Assembly (NCBI GenBank): GCA_024349245.1
Contig: JALDNG010000856.1
Coordinates: forward strand, 17,128-81,127
Direction of reading: 5' to 3'
Length of the DNA stretch: 64,000 nt
Origin: Neodontobutis hainanensis
Lineage: Eukaryota; Chordata; Actinopteri; Gobiiformes; Odontobutidae
The first letter of the stretch is position 1. Every line of letters begins with the position of its first letter. Shown here piece by piece: positions 27,741 to 42,260 of the stretch. A program made the translations under genes and the position numbers. A model generated the notes under the pieces. The model searched no databases. It was not told where the DNA came from and saw nothing but the letters and a program-made list of their open reading frames with translations.

Positions 27741-30700
27741 CTTTAATGTTTCAGCTGATTTCTAATCTTTGGTTTTCGTTTTGCATTTAAATAATTTTTA
27801 ATTTTTATATGATTGTGAAATTTTGTCATTGAGCGTAAACAAATATTTTCTTTTTAAAATTGTGCTTTTTAATATTTTTTATAGAATTACGTAACTATTT
27901 TCAATGATTACGCTTTTGATTACAAATATTATGTCATTGATAAAAACGATATTTAGAATTAAATCAAGACATATTTCATGGTTTCAAGAAAAATCTAAAA
28001 TTTTTTATTTTTTAATTACTGATCGTTTTCCACAGTGATAGATTCCACATCTCTTATGATCGTAGCTTCGAATTTTATTCTTGCCTGAGGTACTCAAGAT
28101 AATCATAAGAAACGTAAATAAATTCTACTATTTAAAAATGATTTTTTTATGTTTTAAAAAGTTTTACAATGAACTTATTTAGATATTTTATGATAAAGTA
28201 ATATTATTCCAAATTTGATAATGTAAATACAGAATTTTTTTAAAAAATTATTGATTTTGAAAATATTTTTTTAATTCTTAACTCTTCCTAAAAGCTATTA
28301 TTCTTCAATTTGTGTCAAAATGTTAAATTAAAATTTTCAAAACAATGAATATGGATGAATTATCTGTATATATAACAATATGAGTTATTATTTTGTGGTT
28401 AAAAACGTTAAAAAATACAGAAGTAGAATTTCATTAAATTTGAATCGAATATTGATGTTATTAAGATAAACTTTATGGCCAATGAAGGTATAATCATCAA
28501 TTCAACATATAGATATTATACATTAAATCCAATTTAATTATAAACATGATATTTCATAATCGCTCAAATTTTATTCTGTCATTTTTAACTGCGAATAGAG
28601 AGATTTTATAAGAATTATGAAATATGAGTCACAAACTAATTTTTATTTCAGTATTTTCTAGATTCTAGCTTAAATATAGTCAAATCGATTAGAAATCATA
28701 TATCTAATTTACGGAATGAATATCGTTTTTCCTGTTTGATATTATAATTTTAATTTATAAAATTGTATAGGGAAGCAATTGAGCTGTATATCTGTTTAAA
28801 ACATTTGAATTGACGATTTAATATATTTTTAGGTAATACTAAAGTTTGAGAAATATTACTTGAAGCCTAAAATTAATCATTATATAAAACAAATAAGGGT
28901 GAAAATAAAAATTTTATTTGCATTCATTATTTTTTTCAAAATTTATTTTGAATATAAGCCTTTTCAACGGTAATTAAAGAAAAATACGATAAATGGCCAT
29001 TTTTAATTACTTTATATGCGCAAAAGAAAAATCGTTAACACATTGTTATGTTTCAAGATAATAAAATAACCAAACTTAATATGTCTATTATTTCCTAAAT
29101 TTGACCACTCTTTATTTTTGTTAAAGGAATGTTTTGTTTCGATATTTCCATACATTTTTTATGATGTAATGTGATAGTTGATTATTTTATAATAAAAGAA
29201 TTACCAGATAAAAATTATGAAAAAAAGAAAGAACATTAAGAAATATTTTTAGAGAGAATATTAAAAACATTATATTTTTTAGTTTATGTTTTTTGAACAT
29301 TAGTGAAGCTGCACTTGGCTGTCACTTTAATTATTTTTATTTAGAAGAAGGCTGATGGTTTATTTTTGTTCTTATTGGACTTCTTGCAAAAGTATGTAAT
29401 CTATTTTTAATATTACAATTTTTTAACCTCAAAAACAATAAATATGATATTTAAGGATGAAACCTATACAGATAATATTTAACAGATAAACACAACAATA
29501 ATTAGCACGCTCAAGATAAATTTTACAAATAATTTCAATTGGCGTAATTTTAATTTGAATATTTTAAACCTATATGAATGTATATATTTTGTTTTAAGTT
29601 TACGCGTAATTTAAAGAATTTATTTACGGATTTCTCAAATTCAGAATTCATATGATGATATGATTTAAAAATAAAATTGTCATACAGTGTTTAGAAATTT
29701 CTTTTATCTGAATTTTTCTTATGTTATTGCAATATTGAGTTATATGTCGACAAAATTATAAATTTTAATTAAATTCACGTTTCAAATCATGAAAATTTTC
29801 AACTCTAATATATCAAATTTATGTGCACATTTGAAACTTTTAAACTCTATTCTCAAAATAACTAAACTCGTAAACCAATATTAAATGAACTGTCGACAAT
29901 AAAATTTTTAAATGATAATTTTTTATGGTTTAATATTTTTATATCAGTATAAACGATTAACAAAATATTTTTCGAAAAAAATTTATCTCAAATAATATTT
30001 ACATCACTTTGCTTGATATTTGAAAAAAAGTTGGGTTTGAACAATTTCTAAATTTTTTAACTTTTGATAAATATGATTTAGAGTATGAATATTTTTCATT
30101 ATTTTTCAAATATGTATTAATTATATATTTTGTGATAAGTATAAAGGATTTTTTAGTTGATAAAATCTCAACGAAATTTCACGTTAATATATTAAACATA
30201 AATAAAGCAAGTTTGTAATTTTTGAATTTGATAAATTTTTTTGAATGTATTTTTCTTTGATCATTTTTGTACAGAATTGATTATAAACAGAATCTTTGAC
30301 ACCAGTTTTCTATAATTACGCAAATATAATATATTTAAAAATTTAACGATAATTTTCAAATAAATCAATAATTGTATCTTAAGATACAAAAACTATTTTC
30401 GAATTACTCCAATTATGAGTCCAAAGTAATACATTAACGTAAACAGTTTAAACTCATATGTTAAGTTATATGGAGTGACTGATTTCTCACCGCATTGCAT
30501 TCTATTTTGAGATTTTCAAAAGGCTTGACATTGATAATAATTCTTATGTTTATTTGAAATTCTATTCTAGAATATCTTTTTCTTAATTGAGATAAGAAAT
30601 TTTTCATATTTTTTCAAAGATTTGTAATAAACAAAAAATTTTGACCGAAATTTTATGTTTTATTAAACAACACCTTACCATTGTATGATAAATCAAAATA

Positions 30701-33700
30701 ATTTTTGAGTTAAAGCTATTTTATTAAATTTTAGAGATTATCTAACTTTCTAGATTCATAAATCTAATTACATTTTAACCTTCTTTGAAATAAATTTGAG
30801 TTTAATTTGTGATAATTTCTGTGTTGATCATTGTTACTAAAAATATTAATTTTCAACATTAAAACTGAGTCAATTTAATTTTAAAAAATGCAATTTTAAA
30901 CTAAATTTATGTTTTAAATATTAGTGAATTCACTCATCTAATATTATTTTTAAAACATAATATATTCACACGTATAATGTATTTAACCGAATACAACAAC
31001 ATAAATATTATAGATTTACTATTTTTTGACAGATAAGAAATTCTTCAAATGAAATATTAAAAGATATTAAGCTTGTTTAGTTATTACTATTTAACCTCGA
31101 TAAAATTGATTATAAACGTTGCTTTGAAAAATTACATTTAAATATTTTACATAAATTTAGGAGCTTTTTATGAAATAAAAATGTATATGTAATATTTAAA
31201 TTTGGCACAATGATCATCATTTAAATTTTATGAACCATGAAAGTATGATAAATTTTTTTTTTCATTTGTGTTAATTTTCAATAAATTTTGATTATATAGT
31301 TTATAAAATATGAATTATTTTGAAACACAGATATTTTTTCTTTTCACATAAATTCAATTCTTAGAATCTCAAATAAATGAACAGATTTTAAGAAATATCG
31401 ATTCAAAATTCAAAGAAATAATTTTGAGAAGATATAGGTGTTTCATTTTATCATTCTTTATTGTTTAATATTTACTTTTTGCTTCTAAAACATAATGGTA
31501 GTCTTTTTAGGCTGTGAAACTAGAAATGTTTTCTTTTCGTAAACTTTTGATTTTCAGCTCATTATTATTAATGGATGAAATTAATATTATTAGATAAATA
31601 TATTGCTTTTTATTTTTCTTTGTTAGATATGAATAATTATATAAATTTAATTTGCTTAACTCTTCTATACTTCAAACTGTTATGATATTTTGAAATTATT
31701 TTTTTTTATTATATTTATATTTTTAATTTATATGATATTTGAAAAATTAATATTTTGATCAAATCTATATTTTATAATTATTAACTTTTCAATTAGAATT
31801 TTATTTCTCCAAATTATTCTGGTTTTGGTGAAAAAGATTAAGAAGGTTTGGTCAGAGCACTGGTATAAAATATTTATTTATGATATATTTTGCAAAACAT
31901 TTCAAATATTTTATCATTTCTAACGGTTTTAAATAACACAAAAATCCATTAAAATTTATGAAGAACAGAATCAAATTATATTTATATTTTTCACCTGTAT
32001 TATATTTTATCGAATTCTCTATATTTTTAGAAATCGATAAAAGGAACACATTTGTTCATCGATCACATCGTAAATAACAAAAAAAATAATTGAGATTCGA
32101 AATCATTTTATTTTTAAATTGATATAATCATAATTTTTAACAAATTAAATACATTTTTTGATGAATTATATATTTTTTTCAACTAGATGATTAACCCGCT
32201 GTATTTATGAAGTTCATATTTGAGTTGACTCTAAATTTTTATTTGAAAAGCAAATTCGTTTAAATTTTTAAAGGAAAAGAGCATTTATTTGACAAAGCCT
32301 ATGTTGGATACTTCGATATCTCTTGAGAAAGAAGTAAAAAAATATTTATTTTAATTTTTCATCAACAGTTAAAAATCCCTACTTTTATTTATTTTGTTTT
32401 TTTACAGTTTATCAAATATTCATTCTCATAATTCGTTTAATAAATCATAAGAAACGTATCTCAATGTTTTTAATTCGAATTTTATGATTTTCTTCTTAAT
32501 TACCTCTTAATTTTAACAGTGGAATGAAAATCGATCGAAAAGAAATCAAATTGGAACAGAAATCAACAATATGGTAGATACTTATTCAAATTACGTTGTA
32601 AGTTTGGTTTTTATTATTTATTTTGCCTTGCGATTTGATAATATAAAACGGATTATTTGTAAATATCTTTATAAACAAAGCCTTGATTGATTGAAAATAG
32701 TTAAATTCAAGAATTATGAATAAAAATCATAATTATAATTTGATTGATTAATCTACATCTTAAATTTAAAGATTTATGGTTAGGATATTGAAAAAAATTT
32801 GGAATTCCTGGCTGACCAAGCAGAGATTCTAGTAAAATTCTTAATGAATTTATTTTGACTTTTAAATTGATATCAAATATGTTTTTACAACGTTTATGTT
32901 TTCATTTATAAAAACCTTTTTCTTGGTTCACGTAATTTAAATAATTTGATATTCTTCAAGTTTTATTTTTATAGAGATTCATGCTAAATGAGACTCGAAA
33001 ACAAAATTACGACTTAATTCAAGAAATAAAAGATGTACTTCCTTATGATCTCTTATTTTTTTAGATTTTTATTATTTAATATATTTGTCTAATTTTGAAT
33101 TTATAAATAAAATTAAATTGGGAATTATATTTCAAAATGATCTCAGGAAGTATTATGTTCTATTTTTATATATATAGTTCGATCATGTTAAAATTCAAAA
33201 ATGTTTCTTAAAAAAATATGAAAGAACATATCGCGAATGCAATTGAGCAGGAAAATACAAAACGAGGTTTTGCATTTTTTAAATTTTACACATTTCAAAT
33301 TTTTTTTACTTTTGACAAAAAATAATACAATATTTTCAATTTTATATCAATAATTATTCAGGATTTTACAGTTAAAAAAATGATTTAATCATTTGATTTG
33401 AAGCATTTAATTCCTTCAGATTATTGAGAATAATATCATTAACTGTTCTTTATTTAGTTTAATAACACATTTAAAGGCTATTTTATTTATACAATCAATT
33501 ATTGTAAAGAGAGTTAATTTTTAACCAATTTTATATATTTTTTAAATTTTCACAATAATACAATAAACAAACAATTTTATATTTTTTGGATTGTTATTTT
33601 CCTTATTCTCTAAAGTTGATTAGACTACATCACATCAAACTTTATAAAGTCATTTTTATTTCGAAAGTATTTAAAACATATCAGTAATAAAAAATTCAAT

Positions 33701-34900
33701 ATGAATTATTATTAAATTGGATTATTCTTAAAAATAATTAAAATTGTTCTTAGATGAAATGAAAAACACACTAAGTATGGAATAATATAAATTCTAAATT
33801 GAGAGAAAACTCTTAAAATTAAGATATTTATATCTCTCAAGTTTAATTATCTAAATTTACAAATTAAATGTCTTTTTACTGCTTTTGGAATTCAACTATG
33901 GTGCAGTTAAAGATACTTTTTGTAGAAACAATGTAATCTGTTGAAAATCTCTCAAAGAATTTTTCGTTCATTATTTGATCTTTATCGAACTAGAAAGATA
34001 AAAATACAAACAGTATTCATCATTTATACCAAAATAAATGACCATATTTACACTGTCACTATAGTTGATTGAGTCGTAAATGGATTAAGGATATGAATGT
34101 GTTTACACTCGGAAATTAAAACTTTTTATATTTTATCCGGAATATTTTTTTATAGACGCTGAAGCTTTTTACAAAACATTCCTTTTATTTCGTACATCGG
34201 ATCATCGGCACTTCAAAGGTCTATCAATTGGAGATTTAAGATTGAAGATTTTCATTTTTAAATTTCAAAAAAGATGAAAAATATTCACTGTATAAATTGC
34301 AAATACTCTCTTTCACATATCAAACTAATCGAGAGTTTTAAAATTTTTGATACAAGGGATAAAATTAAAAAAGTTGATTTTTTTGACAAAATTATTCATA
34401 TTATTGGTCATAAACTAAAACTTGTTTTTTAATGAATTTTAATTAAAGACGAATCAAACTTATTACGATGTTTTTTTTGATTTTTTAAAAAGAAAGAATC
34501 AATCAATAATACTTTAGATTTAGCTGTCTCTCGTTTTTGTATTTTGAAAGGTCATTTGGGTAGAGAATAATGATTAAATTATGTCTCGATCATTTTTGAT
34601 GAAGTTGCAACTTGAAAAGCTGCAATTACTATATAGAAAAAGAAAAATTCTGGCAGCGTTTGTTTTATTGATCATTATCAATCGATATTATCTCGGGCAC
34701 GTTATGAAAAATTCCTAAAAAATAGCATATGACAAGGTTAAGAGATAAATATCATTAGTTTAGCTTGAACTGTTTGAATATTATCATAATAGTTTTGCAT
34801 ATGTTTTTATGTTTTGTGAATACATTATGAAGAAAAAACACTTTTATGATTATTAAAACCCTTTTCGATATGCACAGTCTTCATTAGATGAGAATTCATC
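27741..34900. other. gene desert, very AT-rich (second part)
   Basis: No supportable gene or repeat array. The longest ORF (31852-32049, minus) is a low-complexity reading of AT-rich sequence. Confidence 0.6.
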
Positions 34901-36260
34901 ACAGTATTAATCAACAGATAAAAGTTATAACATTTAATGCAAGTTAAATAACTTTATGAACTACGTTAGAAGACATTTCGCGTGATATATGTGGTGAATA
35001 GAGAATTTTGAAACTTCAGGACAAACACAAGAATGAATTATCACCAGTGTTGCAAATAGTAGAATGAAAAAATGCAACATACATGAAACCACCAAAAACA
35101 GTGAAATCATAGTTTGTGTGATAATAAAATCAACTGATGAAAACATAGGAAAACATTTAAGCGCATAAAACTGTAGCCTAAAATTTAATAAATTAGCAGA
35201 AGTTTCGACCTGAGTAAACTATGTTCTCATCTCTTAATTTACACACATTAAGTTAATTGTGCTAATGGCCGTATGGAAAAAAAAATTCGAAATCATTAGA
35301 CCGCCCTTGTTAAAAGCACTAGTAGTTATCTTCGGAGTAATTTTAACCATATCCATCAGTCATGTAATTCAAAATATCAGATAAATTTTTGATTTTGAGT
35401 TTTAATGGTATAAGGTATAAGATTGATCGAATTTTTATGATGGGATATTTAGGAATATGAAGTGAATCTAATTCAGTTTACATTGAATAACAGGCGTAAA
35501 ATTAAGTGGTAGAATTAACATTTTTCTAATTATAGTATATATTTCAAGTTCACGTTTGGCATAAATTCTGACAATATTATTTACGGATACAATCCATTGC
35601 ACGAACTGTGATTGTTAGAATCATAAATGAAATAATCAGGAAAGTTCTGATCGAACCTTAAACAATATATGTTGATTTTGAGAGTGCATAAATAAATAAA
35701 TTTAATGCAGAATATGACAACTCAACATAAGTTGGTTTATATTTAATTTTGAGCAATGTTCATTTAATAGAATTCAAAGAATAAGCATGAAAATTTACCC
35801 TGGTAATAATGGATGTTTAATAATGACTTTGATTACAAATACTATAGCTAAACTTTTTTCCTCTGATGTTTTTTATTATGTGACATTAATTAACAACATG
35901 GCTCACCATTAAAATCCACCAGAGATTGTATCTTATTTTTAAAATATATTCAAATAAGAGTCTGGTAGCAAGCAATGAGCATCTCGGTCATATAATCTGT
36001 TCAATTGAATTGATGCAATCCTTTTCACAGCGAATATGAAAGAAGAGTAGGAATTAGTATATCTGCATATCTCTAGAACTTAACATTACAAACACTATTT
36101 GAACGACACCATCTTATACGATAGAATTTTATTTAAAGATATTAAAGTTCAACGAGCAGAGATTTTTCAGAGGAGTTCAGGTTATCAACTCCAGTTTCTG
36201 TAAATAGGTTACCAAAATGCCTGAATCTTGATACTGCTCGATTGAAAAATTTTATTTAGT
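34900..36260. other. GC-richer island, coding-like fragments without a gene model
   Basis: The stretch is less AT-rich than its flanks. The plus strand near 35,300-35,390 reads a coding-like string (TALVKSTSSYLRS) after an AG acceptor-like site. The region near 36,150-36,245 reads another (EEFRLSTPVSVNRL). Stops separate them and no homology is recognised. A decayed mobile element is the simplest explanation. Confidence 0.25.
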
Positions 36261-39200
36261 TGAGAGGTATTGCGCATTTTTAATATTTTGATATATTTTA
36301 TCAACATTTATTTTTAACTAATCTGTCGCTATTATCTACAACACATTTTGTTTCTTCTCGTTTTTTGATTTTTAATAATTTTATATTTTAACAAAGATAC
36401 GATTAACCTCTATGTGATAAATTGTATGTACAACTCACTCAATTGAGAAGATTATTTCAAAATATAAAGCTTAAATGTCAAATGATTAAGTCAAGTTTTA
36501 TAAAATTTAACAAATATAATGAAATTGTTTTGTTATTTTCAGGTATGAAACAACACTTTCGATAAATAATTTTGTATATAAATTTAAAGAAAATATTTTT
36601 TGAAAACCAAGTATTTTAATAGAATATTTAAATTTGAAAAGTAAAATTTGGTTCCATTTAATGGCACAAACTTCAAGATAAACCATGCTTCATAGTCTGC
36701 GAAAAAATAATAAAGATTAATATTCTGTAATCGAAGGAAAATTAAATCCATTTTAATAAAAATTCAAAAAACTAAATATTATTAGAAAAGACTTGTGTAT
36801 TTTTGTCCTTTTTTTTATTCGAATTGCAAAAATAAACAAAAATTACACAAGTTAGCTAAAAAAATTACCTTTGAACTTTCGCGCATAATTTTGCCATCTT
36901 CTTAATGATAAATCATGAAACATATCGATTATTGTCACAAATCAAAAAGTGATTAATTAAATTTGTGAAGTCTTATTCAACATAGATTATGCTTACAAAT
37001 TATCGCATAGTTTATTTAAAATATTATAAATTTTAATCATTGACAAAACATGCAAAAAATAAAAATTTGTCAATTTTACATTTTATCATTAATTCCTATC
37101 CACTTGATGAGATACTAAAAATAAAGTAAATTCGGCGCTATTTGTCATATAGAGTTCAATATTGTTTATGATCATTGTGATCATATTTAAATGAACAGAG
37201 TTCATTTTGAAAATACCTGCATTAAAATATTATTTTTGATTTATATGATAATGAGGAATTCTGTTCTTAATTATTATATAACCTAGAAAGTGAAAATGAA
37301 ATAAAATTATAAAATTGTCTATCTACTCACTTTTCACATTTTTTAATGTATAAGATGATATTCAAAAGTAATTTTCTTCCAAAAAATCAAAGATTATACA
37401 TAATTAAGAGGAATTAAAAAAATTTTATCAGACATAAAAAGATTAAAAATTGATTATAATAATATTAACCTCCACTCTATTATCCTGATTTTAACTAATC
37501 TTATATTAATCGTTCCGTTTTTTATTTGTGTTTTTATTTCTTTACTTCCTTCAAATAAATTATTAATTTGATGATTTATGATATTTTCGTTGAAACGTCT
37601 TTATTAGAAAATTAATGTTCTGAATTTCATCAATTATGAAAATTTGAACATAAATATTTTAGAAGTTCCAGGGATCTGATTTTTATGAAAATAAAATATT
37701 AAATAAACATAAGCCATTAAAAAATATACAGAATTTAGTTTGGATTTTAATAAATATTAAGAGAACATAAATATTTGATAGAAGCTATTCAGAATAACAT
37801 TTATTTGTTATCATGAATATTAAACAAGTAAAACAATATTGAAGTAATCTTTTGAATAAATTTTTCAATTTTTAAATATTTATCATAACTAACAAAATTA
37901 CAAATCTTCAAATTGAATATCAACCTTTTATTTTCATAAAAACATCCTTCAAAATATTGTTTAAGATTATCCACGATAAATATTTTTATCATTGTTGATA
38001 AAATAGTTATACGTGAGATTAATTAACTCAAGTTAATAAATGAATTATATATGTAATAATTTACAATACAATTTGAATTGAAAGCAGCTTTACTGATAAT
38101 ATTTATTTTTGAAATTGGAAATATAAAATTAAGTCAACAGAATTTATCTTTATTTGATGACATTTTAATACGTCTGGTGGATACGATTTTGAATTACTAA
38201 ACCTGTTGGATGAATAGATTTAATTAAAAATTTTTATTTAACAGAATTAGTTTTATTCTTGCGCCTTTCAACGGTATGAATAGAACAATATTTTCTTTAA
38301 AATAAATGGAATGTATCAGGAATAATTTAGTTAATTTTAGATAATTTAACTTAAAATTATTTCAAACAAGTAAATTTAGCATAAAATAAATTATGTTTTA
38401 CTGAGGAATTTTAAATAAGGTAGTTGCAAATATGTGATTTCTTAATCTTTTTTCTAAAATTACCCGAAAATGTTGAATTCAACAAATTTAATATTATTCA
38501 TTGGTTGTTAATAATTTGTCATAAAAACACATTGTTCACACCGTGATGGCATAAATATTTAAATTGGAAACTCTTATGAATATTTTTATTATTAGTCACA
38601 TATATAGCAACGAAAATTCATAGAAACTGCGTGATAAAATTTTATAATTTAATAAATATTCGAATAACTCCCATTTATGTTAAAGAAAGTATTTTTACAA
38701 AAAGGAAAAAATCAAAATTATTTAAATGTAATATATCATAAATAAAGAAAATATGTTGCCTATTATTTACTTAAATGATTATTTTTAATAAAATAAGAAT
38801 GTTTCATAGCTTTATATTTTGATTGAATAATTTGATTGCTAAATAAAAAATACGAAATATTTAACATAGTCAAGAGACGTTTTTATTATTGATTATATAG
38901 TTATCTTTCGTTTCGTAAACTTTATTTTGATTTTGTTCATAAAATCTATTTTGTATGAAAATACCAAATAAATATTTTAACCTCGTTTCTGATTCAGTTT
39001 TGCAATCTGGTAGATACTATTTAAACGCATCAACACTTAGATTTATCTCGAACAATAAAAACATCAAAATTAAAATTATAAATGAAAAAAATTTATGGTA
39101 CCGTCATCAACCTGAAAATATTAATTTTATAAATTTGCAAATTATTTCATATTGACAAAATAACTCAATATTTTAATTTTTGTTTACCTTTGTTTATAAA

Positions 39201-39510
39201 AAATAGTTATTTCATAAAATGGAAAGATTTTCTCTTACTTTTAGAAGATTACTTTTTTCTCCTTAAAATATTAAGAATTTTAATTCCTTATTTTTTTAAC
39301 TGTATAATGGATTTGATCGTCGCTCTTTCATGTTTCCGCCAATATCTGGATGCGTTCAAACACAAAATCAAATATAATAAAACTTTAAAATAAGACATTT
39401 TTCTGTCAAGTTACGATTATATATAAGATGAAAAATATGTAAAATTTTTATCTTTAATGTATTATTCAGTAGTTCTAAAGGTAAATTTTCTTGATTTAAT
39501 TCAGAAAATC
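36261..39510. other. AT-rich intergenic sequence
   Basis: Nothing recognised. Two adjacent plus-strand ORFs of 66 and 67 codons (38955-39155 and 39190-39393) have no recognisable motif, and no micro-intron joins them convincingly. Confidence 0.5.
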
Positions 39511-39514
39511 TAAC

Positions 39515-42260
39515 GTGTGGTGACCATTCTAGCAACACCTAGAAAGATAACGAAACCGTACTTTGATTATTTTATTCAATGATGACCCTGGTAGTAGAAT
39601 ATTAAACGAACAGTGCAGAATCATTGTGATTTACTGAGTTTCTGGCCCTCAACACATGAGGTGTGGTTGGCCCAAACACAGTCCCATTTTGCACTCTGGA
39701 ACATATTGTCAAGCGACTCGAAGTATTAGCATGTAATCGCTTCTCTTGACCAGTAGACAGCTTTCATAGTTCTCGATATTCATCGGAATCCAATTTTTAC
39801 CCATTAAATACGAGCAAATAAACATAACTCTTGTTGACATTTTCTCTTTTATAGACGAAAAGCGAGCACTATAACTCTCCAAAATGAGACATAAAACTTT
39901 TGATACTGCTTTCTGAAACAAGAGCCATAACTCGTAGCCACCCCATAAATTTCCTTTTCAAAGAATTTTTGTTTAGGAAGCAACTTTTAACATAAGAGCT
40001 ATGATGCCTGATGATGCTTGTACTGATGTTAAGGCACTATGGACAAAAGCTGACACCATATTGAAAAATTTACCAAAGAAGGTAGTCTTTTTGGCTAAGA
40101 TCGAAACCTCGGCCAAAGGTTAATCTGAAGGTAGATAGAAATACTCTTGGCTGCTCCGAAATTGGATGGTTTTTCTATCATCAAAAATTCAGAGTGGAAA
40201 CTAAAATGTATCGATACATTTCACCTTCCAAATAAATCTTTGAACACATGATATCTCGGAAATACTAAGCGAAGATGACAGAAAATCGTTATTTGTTCTT
40301 TTCGATAGAAATACTGAAAAAATTTCATTATTCACACTTCCTCAGAGATTAGTTTCATTTCGTCGCTCAGTGCTCTTATCGAAACTTCTCTTTAAAATAT
40401 TTAGCTTCACGTCGCCTACGGAACAATGGTTAACGCATATAGAAAAGTTACCAAAACATTAAAATTTGGTAATCGCCAAATTTATTTTTACGTTTACCGA
40501 TGTGAATGTCTCTCGACCAATTCTAGGAGCAGATTTATTTTTGAGCTAAGAATATCTAATTAGATATACTTAACAGTAAAATAGTCTTTGGACAAACCTT
40601 TTTGGCAAAATAATGAGGTCACACAAGATTTTATGCCTATTCTGGGTTAAATCAAGCAGAGTTCAGAAAAAATTCGTGTTTTTTCTCCCCAAATACCAGT
40701 GTAGAACGTCACCACGTTTTCTGAAAATAGTCTGATGCTCTAAATTTAACAGAATATAATTACATCAGACCATCCGGTTTATTGCAAACATGTCGTCTAA
40801 ATCCTTCCAATTTGAGCGAGGCTATGGACGATTTCGGCATAAACTGTAGATCGAACAGCCTGTTGGCCTCGCCCTTCCATATGGTTTCAAAAAACTTTGG
40901 AAGCTGGAAGCCATGTAGAGATTATTTCCTATTGAATACTCCAACGCTTCCAGATCGATACCATCTACGCCACCTGCAAGACTTAACATCGTAGCTTGAC
41001 GGTTGTCCGATTTTTTCAAAATGAGATCTCGTACTAGGCTACCACCAGATATCAATTTGAGAGGTGCACGTTCCGAATACAGCGATAACAACTTCATTCG
41101 GAAAATTTGAATTTTGCCTGATGCCCTTCAGTCTTAGAAATGCAGTCTATAATTTTAAACGCATAATGGATAGAAGGGCAAGCCCCATTTGCTCTGTATT
41201 CATCAACACTGAGGGCATTTTCATCCTCAACGGTTCCAAATTGGAACATATAAACGCATCTTCCACGACTTTTTTGCAAATTGAGCCAATAAGTCTTTCT
41301 GTTTAAAGTGGAATTATGCATTTTAAGCAAATATACAGAAAATTTTCTTTGGACATCGAATCTTACGGAATTGTGTTTCGCTCCTTTCAACAAAGTCGAA
41401 AATATTCAGAAAAATCTTCTGCCAACATCCATCAAAAGCATACATGTTTTCTCATGCAGATCAATTTTTCACCCATTCATCCCAAACGCCGAATAGATCA
41501 TGCAACCATAATACAAACTCAGACGAAGGATCGCGTTTGATGGAATGGAACAGCCAAACAATCAAATCTTTTTAAAAAATCAAACAGAAGATGGTCTCCC
41601 TTTCCTTACTCCCACACCCTCAAAGAAACGCACGACTATCGCTTTCACGGATGCTTCAGCGGTTTCCGTAGGTGGTGTACTTCAGCAATTACACGACGAC
41701 GTTTGGGAAACCCAAGTTTATTCAATCTGAAACTTTCTTCGGCAAAACGAAAATACAGCGTTTTTGATAAAGAACTTCTTTCAATGTATCTAGCAATCGG
41801 ACATTTTCACTCTTGTCTTTAAGGCCGAAACATAAAATTTTACACCAACCACAAGCCAATTACATTCTAGTTATCAAAACACAGAGACTCGTGATCTTCT
41901 CGGTAATAAGGATACATCACAACAATTTCGGAATTCCCGACCGATATTGAGCACATCAGTGGTAAGCAAAATGGCAAAGCGGATACTGTCTCACCAGAGT
42001 GATGACACCTTAGATGCGCTTAATTTAGAAATCGATTTTTTCAACATGACACAACAGAAACGGTCTGATCCAAATTTGTGGGAATGTTTATTTCATACAA
42101 GCCTAAAAATCATCGATGTTCCAATTGGATGACTCAAAGATCACAATAATTTTTGACGTTTCTCTTGGTAAGCATCGACCAATCACTTCAAACAAGCATC
42201 AACGATGTCCCAAACTGCTAAGGAGGTATGTGGTAACCATGTGAGGAACGTTTAGGTAGA
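39515..42260 (+). mobile_element. decayed Ty3/gypsy-type LTR retrotransposon, copy 2 (gag to RNase H/integrase junction)
   Basis: Same family and orientation as the copy at 1.7-5.5 kb. A leader reading TGGTGACC lies at about 39,519. The gag cysteine-type motif (FYHHKFGSETNKC) is near 40,178, and an aspartic-protease C-terminal block (RPILGADL) is near 40,518. Reverse transcriptase is read as CRDYFLLNTPTLPDRYHL near 40,914 and MPFSLRNAVYNFKRIMD near 41,120. RNase H (FTDASAVSVGGVLQQ) begins near 41,644, and an HISGKQNGKAD-type block after RNase H lies near 41,953. The YxDD box has decayed to a non-catalytic reading (FINTEG). Similarity stops about 42,250, so the integrase core seen in copy 1 is missing here. 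Stops and frameshifts occur throughout, so the short ORFs inside are fragments of one dead element. No LTRs were identified. Confidence 0.8.

Noticed and set aside
40782..41730. Group of 60-99 codon ORFs on both strands
   Set aside because: The plus-strand ones are fragments of the decayed reverse transcriptase/RNase H of the second gypsy copy, and the minus-strand ones are their shadows. None is an independent gene.
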